64,000 nt of DNA from Halicephalobus mephisto. Its lineage: Eukaryota > Nematoda > Chromadorea > Rhabditida > Panagrolaimidae. Under the pieces are notes generated by a model. The model worked only from the letters and a program-made list of their open reading frames with translations. It was not told where the DNA came from and searched no databases. Location: contig SWDT01000566.1 in NCBI GenBank assembly GCA_009193035.1, positions 105,429 to 169,428 of the forward strand, written 5' to 3'. Each line of letters opens with the position of its first letter. Within the stretch, counting starts at the first letter, position 1. Below are positions 46,001 through 56,594 of this stretch, piece by piece. Both the position numbers and the translations under genes were made by a program.

Positions 46001-46158
46001 TAGAATCCATGAAAATTGTAAAATAAATAATTTTATTGGTAAACGGCTCAACAGAAGCCGCCCGAAAGCGGACGCAGCCGCGGTCATCGATTGAAGACAA
46101 TATTTCCTCCTCGAAAATCGGCTTATCCACCTCGGAATCAGATCCTGTCTCGAGGAAA
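43087..46158 (-). CDS. GT31 galactosyltransferase-like protein, 5' end incomplete
   Basis: Minus-strand exons: 46158-45989, about 44834-44347, 43467-43087. The last two carry the Galactosyl_T (GT31) domain: VIIIRSAAISSDYRYFIRKTW, then DILELDFVDSYKNLTLK, IVVINDDTIVN in place of the usual DDD/DxD metal site, and FPWLLWHVPGSMYPHLCYPP with IQGSSFIINR and HLDDIMMG near the end. Their junction is in phase (donor GTAAGT, acceptor TTTTTTCAG). The acceptor of the middle exon is uncertain: TTTCCGAG at 44835 fits the phase of the upstream exon, while ATTTAAG near 44880 does not. The 46158 exon (SDSEVDKPIFEEEILSSIDD and so on) has good splice sites but no family mark. No signal anchor is seen, so exons are missing at the 5' end. 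Role: sugar transfer in the Golgi, acceptor unknown. Confidence 0.78.
43470..44335 (+). repeat. AACTGGTCTTAAAAGGAAA tandem repeat in GT31 intron
   Basis: Many units of 25-35 bases alternating AGTTAACTGGTCTTAAAAGG, AACTTGTCTCAAAGGGAAAA and AGTCAATTGGTCTCAGAAAG (43735-44335), preceded by a TTAGTTTTAGAAAAAATTCA repeat (43470-43620). Confidence 0.8.
44925..45265 (+). mobile_element. Inverted-repeat element, partner of 47215-47720
   Basis: Contains GAACTTAGAATTCAAATTGA, TTTCTGTGATAAAACAATAT, GATTAATAATCCGAAGCTGT, TTCTGTCGATCCAAACATGA and TTAGTTCAGTTTGAATTC at the far end, so both ends are inverse. The inner blocks recur in reverse, twice, at 47215-47720. The CTTATCACAGAAA and TTTCTGTGATAA blocks within it are also inverse. 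It lies in the GT31 intron. Confidence 0.7.
45340..45790 (+). repeat. Tandem repeat of about 180 bases in GT31 intron
   Basis: Two to three units with GATGATTAAGTCT(T/C)ATATGA, GACGAAGAAAATACGTGAAG and ACTACCAGACTCT(T/C)CGTGAC. Confidence 0.8.
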
Positions 46159-46194
46159 CTGGAACGTTTTATTTATTTCAAAAACTGGGTTTGA

Positions 46195-47180
46195 TTGGAC
46201 TTTTAAATTTTAAAAAATTTAAAAAAATAAATTTTAGAAAATTTTAAAAAAATTAATTTTAAAAAATTTAAAAAAAAATAAATTTTAGAAAATTTAAAAA
46301 AATTAATTTTAAAAAATTTAAAAAAAATAAATTTTAGAAAATTTTAAAAAAAATAAATTTTAAAAAATTTAAAAAAAAATTAATTTTAAAAAATTTAAAA
46401 AAAATAAATTTTAGAAAATTTTAAAATTTTAAAAAATTAAATTTTAGAAAATTTTAAAAAAAATTAATTTTATTATAATTTTAGGGATTTTTAGATTACT
46501 GTTATTGAGTAATATCTTGGTGAATTTTCAAAAACCGGATTTTGAGGATAAAGTTGTTAAAAATTGGATTCTTTAAATTAAATTCCAGTAATCTGAAAAA
46601 ACTTGTTTGAATTTTTCGGAAAAAATAAATTTTTTACTGTATTCGATTTCCGGATTTATTTCACTCGTAACTGAAATTTAAAAAAAGAGGTTTTTTACGA
46701 CTGGAATGTTGATAAATTAAAAGAATTTTTAAAATAATTTTAATTTTTTAAATAAAATTGAAATAATTTTTTTTTCGATTAAAATATTGATAAATTAAAA
46801 GAATTTTTTAAATTTTTTAAATAATTTTAATTTTTTAAATAAAATTGAAATAAATTTTTTTTCGATTAAAATATTGATAAATTGATAGAATTTTTTAATT
46901 TTTGAAATAATTTTTATTTTTTAAATAAAATTTAAATAAATTTTTTTTCGATTAAAATATTGATAAATTAAGATGATTTTTAATTAATTTTAAATATATT
47001 AAATTTTTGAAATAATTTTAATTTTTTAAATAAAATTGAAATAATTTTTTTTCGATTGAAATACTTATAAATTAAAATAATTTTAATCGAAATTAGAAAA
47101 AATGAAAAAATTTGTTTTAATATTTTGGAACAAAAAATTGGACATTCTTACTACAATTATTTGTGGTTACAATTTTGTTT
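46195..47180. other. AT-rich low-complexity sequence
   Basis: AATTTTAAAAAATTTAAAAA repeats (46200-46475), then GATTAAAATATTGATAAATTA repeats of about 100 bases (46690-47080). No gene. Confidence 0.65.
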
Positions 47181-47214
47181 TTAAAATTTTCAAAGTATCA
47201 GGTATTTAATTTTT

Positions 47215-47725
47215 GATGTAATTCTTGAATTTTCCACGTGTATGACCACATCCAAGTTCAAAGATTCAAGTACTTTGTTTTAAGAAAGTCGACAATGCGG
47301 ATTCAGAATTGAAGTTTGGATTTTCTGTGATAAGACAAGTCATGTTTGGATCGACAGAATCCACACAGCTTTGGATTATTAATCTGGATTTCGAAATACA
47401 AAATTTATAAATATTATCTTATCACAGAAAGTCCAAATTTCAACTTTGACTTCTGACTTTCAACTTTGGCAAAACAGAACTCAGAATTCAAACTGAACTA
47501 AATTGAGTTCGTTAATCAAAGAAAATACTTTGTTTTGTGAAAGTCGACAATGCGGATTCAAAGTTGAAATTTGGATTTTCTGTGATAAAACAAATGAATC
47601 ATGTTTGGATCGACAGAATTCAGACAGCTTCGGATTATTAATCTGGATTTCGAAATACAAAATTTATAAATATTATCTTATCACAGAAAGTCCAAACTTC
47701 AACTTCGAATTCTGATTGTCGCTTT
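47215..47725 (-). mobile_element. Inverted-repeat element, two tandem units
   Basis: Two units of about 245 bases (near 47270 and 47515), each with AAGTCGACAATGCGGATTCA, TTGGATTTTCTGTGATAA, TCATGTTTGGATCGACAGAA and GATTATTAATCTGGATTTCG. They are the reverse of the element at 44925-45265. Confidence 0.75.
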
Positions 47726-48004
47726 TGATAAAACGAGCAAAGATTGCTTTTTCTGCAGATCTGTTGGATGATGGATTGAAGGAAATTTGCAAAATTAGTA
47801 TTTCTTATAAGATAAAAGGTCATTCTTCGGAGGTTTCCAATTCCAAGGTTAGATGATTGCAAATATTAAAAAATTACTTCCAAATCAGAATCTTTAATCA
47901 AAAATGTTTAGAATAATTTGTAAAATCTCCATTGTCGAAATTTATATGAAGTCACAACTTTTAAGATCCTATACTTTGTACAAAGAGTTTATATGAAGTA
48001 TTCG

Positions 48005-48480
48005 CAAATGACGATCAGGATAAATATGATGAGAGATTTAAATTTAGTGCACGTACGTCAATTCTAAAAGTGCATGGATGGACAAAGTCATTCCATATAC
48101 ATAAAATACGTGCAAATCACAAACTTTAGGATTTTGTAACTTCCACCATTACTTCATATGGATATTTTACAAACTAACAGTAGAATTAGCATCTTCAAAT
48201 ATACAAAATTGGTACATGTTTTTTAAATGTAAAAGCACATTTAAATAAGTTACTTCGATATATATACATATATATATACACCACATCCAGGTTACAACTT
48301 TCGTAATCATATAACTTCCACCATTCTTCATATAAGTATTTTACAAACTAACAGTAGAATCAGCATCTTCAGATTTACAAAATTGGTATATCTTTTTTAA
48401 ATGTAAAAACACATTTAAATAAGTTACTTCGATATATACATTACATCTAGGTTATAACTTTTATCATTCTATATCTTCTA
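48005..48480 (-). repeat. Dispersed repeat, inverted partner of 38268-38640
   Basis: About 2.5 subunits carrying TACAAACTAACAGTAGAAT(T/C)AGCATCTTC, with AGTGCACGTACGTCAATTCT at the left end. The order and sequence are the reverse of the 38-kb copy. Confidence 0.8.
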
Positions 48481-48769
48481 ATTTTCTTTCATTTGAAACA
48501 TTTACAGTATAATTTTGTACTTCCGAATCCAGAACTTTCCTGATCGAACAACTTTTGCTAATTCTAAAAGCAAATTTACGAACAAAATCAATTCAATTCG
48601 TTAGGCGGATTTAGCCCCAGGACTAAGGAAGTCATATTATTACAATCTTTCAAGTAAGCGGATCAAAGAATATATCTATAATCTCTTGTGTGATCCAGTC
48701 GGTACAATTTCAACAAAGCAGATATGAAAAGGAATTACATTAAATTAAGGATGGTGTTTGTAAACATCA

Positions 48770-49140
48770 AAAAAAAATTTCAATATTTTTCACGTGATTT
48801 CAGTTTTGAAGAATCACATGGAAGTATTTAGAACATTATACATGAGTTAAAACAAAAACAATATCAAAAGCAAGATTTCGGAATTTCGTAAAAGATTTTC
48901 AAAATCCTTGTTGAAGTTATTTTATGACGATATTTTTAATCTTAAAAAATTTTAGTTTTACAAATATCGAGTTTTCCGTAATATAATAGAAAATATTGAA
49001 ATCACATGGAAGTATTTAGAACATTCTACACGAGTTAAAACAAAAACAATATCAAAAGCAAGATTTCGAAATTTCGTAAAAGATTTTCAAAATCCTTGTT
49101 GAAGTTATTTTATGACGATATTTCTAATCTTATATTACTC
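48770..49140 (+). repeat. Direct duplication of about 190 bases
   Basis: TCACATGGAAGTATTTAGAAC, then GAGTTAAAACAAAAACAATA, TCAAAAGCAAGATTTCG and CCTTGTTGAAGTTATTTTAT occur twice, near 48825 and 49000, almost unchanged. Confidence 0.85.
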
Positions 49141-49334
49141 AATCTAGAGCCTTGTAACAACTTTCAAAGCTCTCCAGAATTTAGTCGAGGATGGCAGAAT
49201 CTCACAGAAATGTTTAGAAAATTCTGGAATCTAAGCGAAATGAAATCAGAATCAGAAATTGAAATTCTGAAAGTTTCTATGTTTTCGAAATTCATAAAAT
49301 TACTGATTTCTAATTTGATATTACCCAATTCCGA

Positions 49335-49745
49335 ATCCTGAATTTCTGAATTCGTCTGGAGTTTAGCCCAAAGTACTGGATGAAGTTTCGGAAATTTTTA
49401 GAAAATCCAAACTTGACTTTTAATTTCGGCCTATTCTGAATTTTTGAATTTTTCTGGAGTTTAAGCAAAGGTACTGGATGAAGTTTTGAAGATTTCTAGA
49501 AAATCTAAACTTAGCTTTTAATTTCGGCCTATTCTGAATTCTTCTGGAGTTTAAGCAAAGGTACTAGATAAAGTTTCGGAAATTTTTAGAAAATCCAAAC
49601 TTGACTTTTAATTTCGGCCTATTCTGAATTCTTTTGGAGTTTAGCCCAAAGTACTGGATGAAGTTTTGAAGATTTCTAAAAAATCCAAACTTGACTTTTA
49701 ACTTCGGTCTATTCTGAATTCCTCTAGAATCCAACTAGAGCAGAA
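49335..49745 (+). repeat. Tandem repeat of about 85-95 bases
   Basis: Four units with CGGCCTATTCTGAATT, TCTGGAGTTTA, AAGGTACTGGATGAAGTTT and TTTTTAGAAAATCCAAACTT. Confidence 0.85.
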
Positions 49746-49989
49746 CCAATATAAAAAATTTCAGATTCTAAAATTTGATTTTCAAACAACTTTATCGAAT
49801 TTTTTAACTTTTGAAAAATTATTTTTAAAATTTGTAATAATTGATTTTTAAATAATTTTGTTGTTTAACTTGGGTTCTGGGATAAAAGCAGTCTGATCGA
49901 TTAAGTCAGTCTAAGCCGGGAACAAACAGTTTCCTCTGACCCAAACACTCGAGAAACTTTCCTTTTGCGGCGATCGGACTTTGGCGCAC

Positions 49990-50074
49990 CTTGGTGCTCT
50001 TATCCCTTGCCAGTTAGTCTCTTGTTGCCAGTTCGGTGGCGCGAGAGGACAAACAATCTCGGTGGTCTGGTCTT
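49990..50074 (-). CDS. Candidate exon, possible 5' exon of the GT31 gene
   Basis: It lies in a GC island (49900-50090). Acceptor AATTGTAG at 50075 and a weak GTGCGC donor at 49989 bound an open frame reading EDQTTEIVCPLAPPNWQQET, then NWQGIRAP. Entry and exit phases fit the exons at 52175-52289 and 45989-46158. The open frame actually goes on to TAG near 49917. A plus-strand frame is also open here, so strand is not certain. Confidence 0.33.
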
Positions 50075-50079
50075 CTACA

Positions 50080-50430
50080 ATTTTTCGGATAAATTTCGAC
50101 TTTTACCATCTTGTTGGATAAATTTCGAAATATTTAATTTTATCATTTTTCGGATAAATTTCGAAATATTTAATTTTATAATTTTTGAATAAATTTCGAC
50201 TTTTACCATTTTATTGGATAAATTTCGAAATATCTAATTTTATAATTTTTTAATAAATTTCGAAATATTTAATTTTATAATTTTTGAATAAATTTCGACT
50301 TTTACCATTTTATTAGATAAATTTCGAAATATTTAATTTTATAATTTTTTAATAAATTTCTAAATTTCTAAATTTTGTAATTTTTGAATAAATTTCTGAA
50401 TTTTGTAATTTTTTAAAAAATAAATTCAAA
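50080..50430 (+). repeat. GGATAAATTTCGAAATATTT tandem repeat
   Basis: Units of about 60 bases with GACTTTTACCAT(C/T)TT(G/A)TTGG and AATTTTATAATTTTT. Directly abuts the GC island. Confidence 0.75.
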
Positions 50431-50779
50431 AAATTTTTATTTTTTAAATTAATTTTTGAATTTTTTTAGATAAATTTAAAAATTCCAAAATGTCGAATTC
50501 CATTTCCTGAGAAAATCAACCTCCCTGAATTTTCTTTGTTAAAAAAACGATCAAATTCTAATTTTTTGTTTTTTTGGGTCTTTCCAATTTTGATTTGCAT
50601 TTTTTCTAAAATCCAAAAAACCCTCAATTATTGGAAAAAAGAAAATCGGTCATTTGACCAATGACTCATTTAATTCTTAAATTGTTATCATTTTTTTTAC
50701 TTACATTTGGTTTATCAAAGTTCCGTGATAATTGAGGAACGGTTGGTATTCTAAATATTTAGTTCTCAAAAAAAAAGAA

Positions 50780-51120
50780 AAATTCGACTAGGATTGCCTT
50801 GGAGTGTTCTTTGGTCCCCAGTCCCGGGGCTTTAAATAGACCCTCATCGAAGTTCACAAAGAAGTCAAAATCGGAATTAAAATCCGCAGTCTGCCTGCAA
50901 TATTCTAACATGTTAGTCGATATTTTCATTTTTAAATTTATAAAAGCTTCAAAATCGGAATTAAAATTGCATATTGCTTGCAACGTTTAGGCAGCTCAAT
51001 TAAAATCTGCAGTCTGCCCGCAATATTCTAACATGTTAGTCGATATTTTCATTTTTAAATTTACAAAAATTTGAAAATCGGAATTAAAATTGGCATATCG
51101 TCCGCAAGATTCGACCAGCT
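50780..51120 (-). repeat. Repeat with an embedded coding-like stretch
   Basis: AAAATCGGAATTAAAATCCG, CAGTCTGCC(T/C)GCAATATTCT and AACATGTTAGTCGATATTTT recur nearly three times (50860-51115). At its left edge a minus-strand frame (FVNFDEGLFKAPGLGTKEHS) and a plus-strand frame (ECSLVPSPGALNRPSSKF) both look coding. I cannot decide whether an exon exists here. Confidence 0.45.
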
Positions 51121-51219
51121 TACTTGTGTATTTTTATGCAAAAATTTAATTTAATTTTGGTGTTGATTTTTTACAGATTTTTAAATTGTTGATCAAAGTA
51201 CCGATAATCAAAATTGTAA

Positions 51220-51960
51220 TTTGAAATTTTTTCGTGTCGGGACCATTACTTAGAAGTTCTTAAATTTCCTAAAATAAATTGATCCCGGCACGAAAGATTC
51301 TTGATTCACTTTTGGATAATGAAATTAGTCGGTGATCCTTTGAGGAAGCAGAACCAATCTCGGATTATTTGGATAAGTATCTTCAAAAAAAGCGATTTTC
51401 TCGTTCAAGAACCGCTCAGTAAATTTTTTATTTTTTTTGTAAAAATACTTTCAAAAATAATAAAATTAAAAATCAAATTTTTTTATTTTTAAAAACTTAG
51501 AAATTAAAATAAATTAAAAATCAAAATTTTTTATTTTTTTAAATTTAGAAATTTTTATTTTTTTAAGTATAAAATATTTTAAAAAAAATAAAAAATTTTT
51601 TTTGTAAAAATACTTTCAAAAATAATAAAATTAAAAATCAAATTTTTTTATTTTTAAAAATTTAAAAAAATTAAAAATCAAAATTTTTTATTTTTTTTTT
51701 AAATTTAGAAATTTTTATTTTTTTTATATAAAAATAAATTTAAAAGAATTAAAATTTTTATTTTTTTTGTATAAAAATATTTTCAAAAATAAATTTTAAA
51801 AGAATTAAAATTTTTATTTTTTTTGTATAGAAATATTTTTAAAAATAAATTTTAAAAAAGTAAAATTTTTATTTTTTTTTGTATAAAAATATTTTTAAAA
51901 ATAAATTTTAAAAAAGTAAAATTTCCCGATCGATTTTTGAACAGAAAATTTTTTTTTATC
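51220..51960. other. AT-rich repeats, no gene seen
   Basis: An inverted TTCGTGTCGGGACC and GATCCCGGCACGAA pair at 51230-51295, then TTTTTATTTTTTTTGTATA and AAAATATTTTTAAAAATAAA repeats of 65-75 bases (51480-51930). Confidence 0.65.
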
Positions 51961-52174
51961 TTGTTCGAAAAAATATCCAATTTTCGTTTTTTAAAGACCT
52001 GTTAATCGCCGATCAGGTTCAAAACAGACGATGCCCTTAGGGAATTGTGGAAATTTTTAAGTTTTATATTAAATAATAATTTATAATTGAAATTAATAAT
52101 TTTTATAGTTTTAACATGGCCAAAATCCAACTAAAATGAAACCCCGTGAGTCATGGTGGAATTAGCGCAATCAC

Positions 52175-52289
52175 CTTGGTCCATCTGTCCTCGACTGTCC
52201 AGTCTTGTCAGTGATTCGCGCAAAAATCGAAGGTCACGTCCGCGTGCCAGTCTCCGCTCAAGAAAGTCGGGTTTTTCCGCCTGATCTCG
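52175..52289 (-). CDS. Candidate exon, charged and helical
   Basis: Bounded by a good acceptor (TTCTTTACAG) and a GTGATT donor, 38 codons plus one base: RDQAEKPDFLERRLARGRDL, RFLRESLTRLDSRGQMDQ. GC-rich relative to surroundings. Rich in Arg, Leu, Asp and Glu, predicted helical or coiled. Its phases fit 58795-58911 upstream and 49990-50074 downstream. No family recognised. Confidence 0.4.
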
Positions 52290-52329
52290 CTGTAAAGAAT
52301 CATCCAATTTTATTAAGTAAAACCTTCCA

Positions 52330-52690
52330 GAATCCAATACAAAATTCTTCGAAGTTCCAGAATCTTCGAAAATCAGATAGAAGATCCTAAACGATTTTTA
52401 AATTTCGCGGAATTTTTCAAATTTTTTTTATTAAAAAATTACAAAATTCTTCGAAGTTTCAGAATCTTCCAAAATTAAATAGAAGATTCTAAACGATTTT
52501 TAAATTTCGCGAAAATTTTCAAATTTTTTTATTAAAAAATTACAAAATTCTTCGAAGTTTCAGAATCTTCGAAAATCAGATAGAAGATCCTAAATAATTT
52601 TTGAATTTCGCGAAAATTTTCAAATTTTTTTATTAAAAAATTACAAAATTTTTCAGAATTATTGAAAATTTCGGAATTTTCCAAAATCAG
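52330..52690 (+). repeat. Tandem repeat of about 118 bases
   Basis: Three units with ACAAAATTCTTCGAAGTT(T/C)C, AGAATCTTCGAAAATCAGAT and TTTAAATTTCGCG(A/G)AA. Confidence 0.85.
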
Positions 52691-52779
52691 AAGATTCTCG
52701 AGGATTTCTGAAGTTACTAGAAAATTTTGAAACTTCTCAGTATCTTGTGGAAGATTTTTGAACTTTCCAGAATCAGATA

Positions 52780-53085
52780 AAAAATATTAATTTTTTTTAA
52801 ATTAGATAAAAAAATAAGAACTTTTCTTAATTAGATAAAAAATATTAATTTTTTTAAAATTAGACAAAAAATAATAATTTTTTTAAAATTACATAAAAAA
52901 TAATAATTTTTCTTAATTAGATAAAAAATCAGAATTTTCGAAAATCCAAATTTGGGATTTTGAAAGTTTTCAAAATTTCGAAAATGTTCCAAAAGTTTAT
53001 TTTTTTTAATTTACACAATTTTTTGAAAATTTTAGAATTTTGTAAAAAAATTAGGATTTTATTTTTTAAAATGTTTATGAAATTT
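52780..53085. other. AT-rich short repeats
   Basis: TTAGATAAAAAATA(A/T)TAATTTTT units, then diverged AT-rich sequence. No gene. Confidence 0.6.
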
Positions 53086-53114
53086 GAAGAATTTATCTCG
53101 AGATAATTCCATAA

Positions 53115-53225
53115 AGATGCTCGTGCCCAATTTCTTTAATAGCATGAAAATCCTCGTTGGTATTTATCCTCTTTTCTCCAAGGATTCGAGTCCGGCAATC
53201 TTTGTACTTTACCAAAGATCACTAA
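53115..53225 (+). repeat. Diverged single copy of the GCCAAA/TTTGGC family
   Basis: TATTTATCCTCTTTTCTCCA, AGGATTCGAGTCCGGCAAT and TTTACCAAAGATC resemble the units at 55146 and 56595. Confidence 0.4.
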
Positions 53226-53279
53226 TTTTTTATTTTTACAAATTCGAATTTACTAAAATCTGGTTCAAATTTTTAAAAT

Positions 53280-53745
53280 TATTTAAAATTGAAAATTTTC
53301 GAGAAATTTTAGAAATTCGTGTCAGGATCATTTTATAAAAAAAATCAACTTTTTCTATTATTATAAATAAACTTTCAAATTTAATAAATATTTTAAAAAT
53401 TATTTAAAATTAAAATTTTTAAGAAATTTTAGAAATTCGTGTCAGGACCATTTTATAAAAAAATCGACTTTTTTAACTTTTTTTATTATTATAGATAAAC
53501 TTTCAAATTTTTTCAAATTTAATAGATATTTTAAAAATTATTTAAAATTAAAATTTTTGAGGAATTTTAGAAATTCGTGTCAGAACCATTTTATAAAAAA
53601 AATCAACTTTTTCTATTATTATAAATAAACTTTCAAATTTAATAAATATTTTAAAATTATTTAAAATTAAAAATCCATGTTTTCTAAGAAGTTGATTTCG
53701 AAATAATTTTATAAAAAATCAATTTTAAATGATTCTATTTTTCCT
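53280..53745 (+). repeat. Tandem repeat of about 120-130 bases
   Basis: Three to four units with TTTTAGAAATTCGTGTCAGG, ACCATTTTATAAAAAAATC and AAACTTTCAAATTTAATA. Confidence 0.85.
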
Positions 53746-53809
53746 TAAGCCGGATTTCGATTAATGGATTTGTTTTATTTTATTAATCTTTCAACTTTGA
53801 AACTATATG

Positions 53810-54080
53810 AAAATTAATTTTTTTTTTGAAAAACAATTTTTTTAAATTTTTTAAATATTTTTTTAAATTATTTTTTAAATTATTTTTTAAATATTTTTTT
53901 TAATAATTTTTTAATATTTTTAAAAATATTTTTTAAATATTTTTTTTAAATTATTTTTTTTAAATTATTTTTTAAATATTTTTTAAATAATTTTTTAATA
54001 ATTTTTTAATATTTTTAAAATTATTTTTTAAATATTTTTTTTAATAATTTTTTTTAATAATTTCTTTTTAAAAAATAATT
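53810..54080. repeat. TTTTTTAAATATTTTTT low-complexity tract
   Basis: A/T-only runs with a period of about 15-20. No gene. Confidence 0.8.
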
Positions 54081-54124
54081 TTTTGATAGAGATTTTTCTT
54101 TTTGAAAATTTTTGGATTTATCAG

Positions 54125-54237
54125 AGAAAATCCCGGAACTAATCCTTTTTTCTCCACCCTCTCAAGACTTGAAAGCACTCAAATTATCCAGGATTAAACA
54201 AGATTCTGACTGGATTGCCTCTGGCACCTGGAACTAA
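54125..54237 (+). CDS. Candidate terminal exon
   Basis: After ATTTATCAG the frame reads KIPELILFSPPSQDLKALKL, SRIKQDSDWIASGTWN, then TAA. This lies in a GC island (54125-54285) with coding-like codons. Minus-strand frames are also partly open (KHLRGLVPGARGNPVRIL), so strand is uncertain. No partner exon identified. Confidence 0.28.
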
Positions 54238-54344
54238 GCCTCGCAAATGTTTTCTGATTAACCACCGTGGTCTTTGAAAAAATAACTTTATTTTTGAATA
54301 TTTCCAAATACGGTAATTTTAGTTTTTAGAATTTTGTGAAACTT

Positions 54345-54600
54345 CATCGAAAATTTAAAAATAAAATTTTGAAAATTTTAAATAAATTGAAAAATAAAAT
54401 TTAAAAAAAATTGAAAAATAAAATTTAAAAAAAATTGAAAAATAAAATTTTAAATAAATCGAAAAATAAAATTTTTAAAATTTAAAAAAAATTGAAAAAT
54501 AAAATTTAAAAAAAATTTAAAAATAAAATTTTAAATAAATTGAAAAATAAAATTTTGAAAATTTTAAATTAATTTAAAAATAAAGTTTTTTTAAAATCGT
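54345..54600 (+). repeat. AATTGAAAAATAAAATTT tandem repeat
   Basis: Nine or more units of about 27 bases, followed by TCGTGCTGGGACCATTTTGT. Confidence 0.8.
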
Positions 54601-54609
54601 GCTGGGACC

Positions 54610-55140
54610 ATTTTGTAAAAAATCAATTTTTAAAATTTTCTGTTGTCATAAATAAGCTTTTTTGAAATTTTTTATAATTTAATAAATATTTTAAAAATTA
54701 TATAAAATAAATCTCGAAATATTATAAAACAAATGTAAAATTATTTTTTGTTTTTAATTTTTAAATTAAAGTTTTAAAAATTGAAACATTTATTTTTAAT
54801 TTTCGAAATTACCGTAATTACAGTTGAGTAATTTTCACAAAAAAATTACAATTGTATTTTTTGGATTAAAATTTTTTATTTCCGGATTTATTGGATTTTC
54901 CGTTGAAATTGACCTAGTATGACTTTTATGAATTTTCTCCGGCTTGTGGGCGATTTTAATTTTTATTATTTTAATCATTTTAATCATTTCAATTTATTGA
55001 AGGATTTCGAAAATTTTTAAACTTAAGATTTTATGAAATATTATAAAACCTTAAGAATTAAAACTCCTAAAAATTTTCGAAATTCATGTTGAGATAATTT
55101 TATAAAAAAGTTAATTTTTAAATTTTAAAATAATATAAAA
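54610..55140. other. AT-rich sequence, no gene seen
   Basis: No repeat of clear period. One TTCATGTTGAGATAATTTTA motif at 55082 belongs to the window-wide TTCGTGTCGGGACC-type family. Confidence 0.5.
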
Positions 55141-55145
55141 ATCAA

Positions 55146-55425
55146 ATTTGGCATTTGTTCACTTTTTGCCAAGGATTCAAAATTGAGATTTGGTTACATT
55201 TCGCCAAGGGTTTGAATTTGGCATTAGTTCACTTTTCGCCAAAGATTCGAATTTGGCATTTATCCATATTTCGCCAAAGGTTTGAATTTGGCATTTATCC
55301 ACTTTTCGCCAAAACCTCAAAATTAGGATTTAGTTACATTTCGCCAAAAATCCACATTTGGCAATATTTTCATTTCGCCAAAGATTCAATTCTCGCAATA
55401 TCCACATTTTGCCAAAGTCTAATTT
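55146..55425 (+). repeat. Hairpin satellite, cluster 1
   Basis: About six units of 45-50 bases, each with TTCGCCAAAGATTCGAATTT followed by GGCAT. GCCAAA and TTTGGC pair within the unit. Translated ORFs here are repetitive artefacts. Confidence 0.85.
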
Positions 55426-55749
55426 TTCCATTTTTAAAACTGAAATCCACCAAGATTCAATGAAAAAATTCAAAATTATCGTCGATAATAAAAAATTCCA
55501 AAAATCTTTGTTGAGAAAATTTTTTAAAAAATCGATTTTTTTCTAGAATATCCTTGGTCATTGATAGTTCATCGATTAAGCGCAATAAAATAAATAAAAA
55601 TGAATAAAATAAATAAATAAATTGAAAGATTTGATCCACCATTAAAATTTTTCCACGTGGGCGTTTTTCTTGTTACGTAAGTTCAGAACAAATTTTTATT
55701 GTTTACAGAACTGTTCAATTTTAAAAACGAAAAAACTATTCCAAATTTG

Positions 55750-56190
55750 ACCAATTTTAATATTTTTAAAATAAATTTAATTCTATAAATTTAAATATTT
55801 TTTTAAATAAATTTAATTTTATAATTTTTAATATTTTTTTTTAATAAATAAAATTTTATAAATCTAAATATTTTTTTTAATAAATAAAATTCTATAAATC
55901 TAAATATTTTTTAAAATAAATAAAATTCTATAAATTTAAATATTTTTTTTAATACATTTAATTTTATAATTTTTAATATTTTTTTAAATAAATAAAATTC
56001 TATAAATTTAAATATTTTTTTAATAAATTTAATTTTATAATTTTTAATATTTTTAAAAATAAATAAAATTCTATAAATTTAAATATTTTTTAATAAATTT
56101 TATCTTTAAATTTTTTAAATTTAAACTTTTTAAATAAATTTAATCCGAAAAATTTAAATATTTTTAATAAATTTAATTTTTACAGTATTT
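55750..56190 (+). repeat. AAATAAATAAAATTCTATAAAT repeat
   Basis: About ten units of 35-45 bases made of A/T with a single C. No gene. Confidence 0.75.
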
Positions 56191-56256
56191 TTAGTTTTTA
56201 AAGATCACAAAAAATTGTTTTTTCATTTTGGTTTATTTTGAAATTTCTAAATTTAG

Positions 56257-56332
56257 AATCCAAATCTCTCTGGATGATGTCTCGAGAATATCCCCTTCGT
56301 GAATTTACGGGTTTTGAAAATCCCGAACTTTT
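56257..56332 (+). CDS. Candidate internal exon
   Basis: Acceptor CTAAATTTAG and donor GTAGGA bound an open frame SKSLWMMSREYPLREFTGFE then NPEL. GC-richer than its surroundings. No neighbouring exon found. A minus-strand read is also possible. Confidence 0.27.
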
Positions 56333-56594
56333 GTAGGATTATGTACAGCTTCAGAACTTACGTAAATTTTTGAATTAAGAAGCTTAATTTTCGGAAATGA
56401 ACAAAATTGTTCATTTTGAACAAAAGTTCATAATTTTGGTCTTTGGATTAGGCGGCTAATATTACATCAAGTTCTGAAAATTTCGAAAATATCTAAAAAC
56501 TTTATTTGTTAATTTTCTACATTTTAGGTCTCGAGTGGAAAGTTTTAGAAATCTTTGTTAACACTATTTCGAAATATTTTTGTTTTTTATTATA

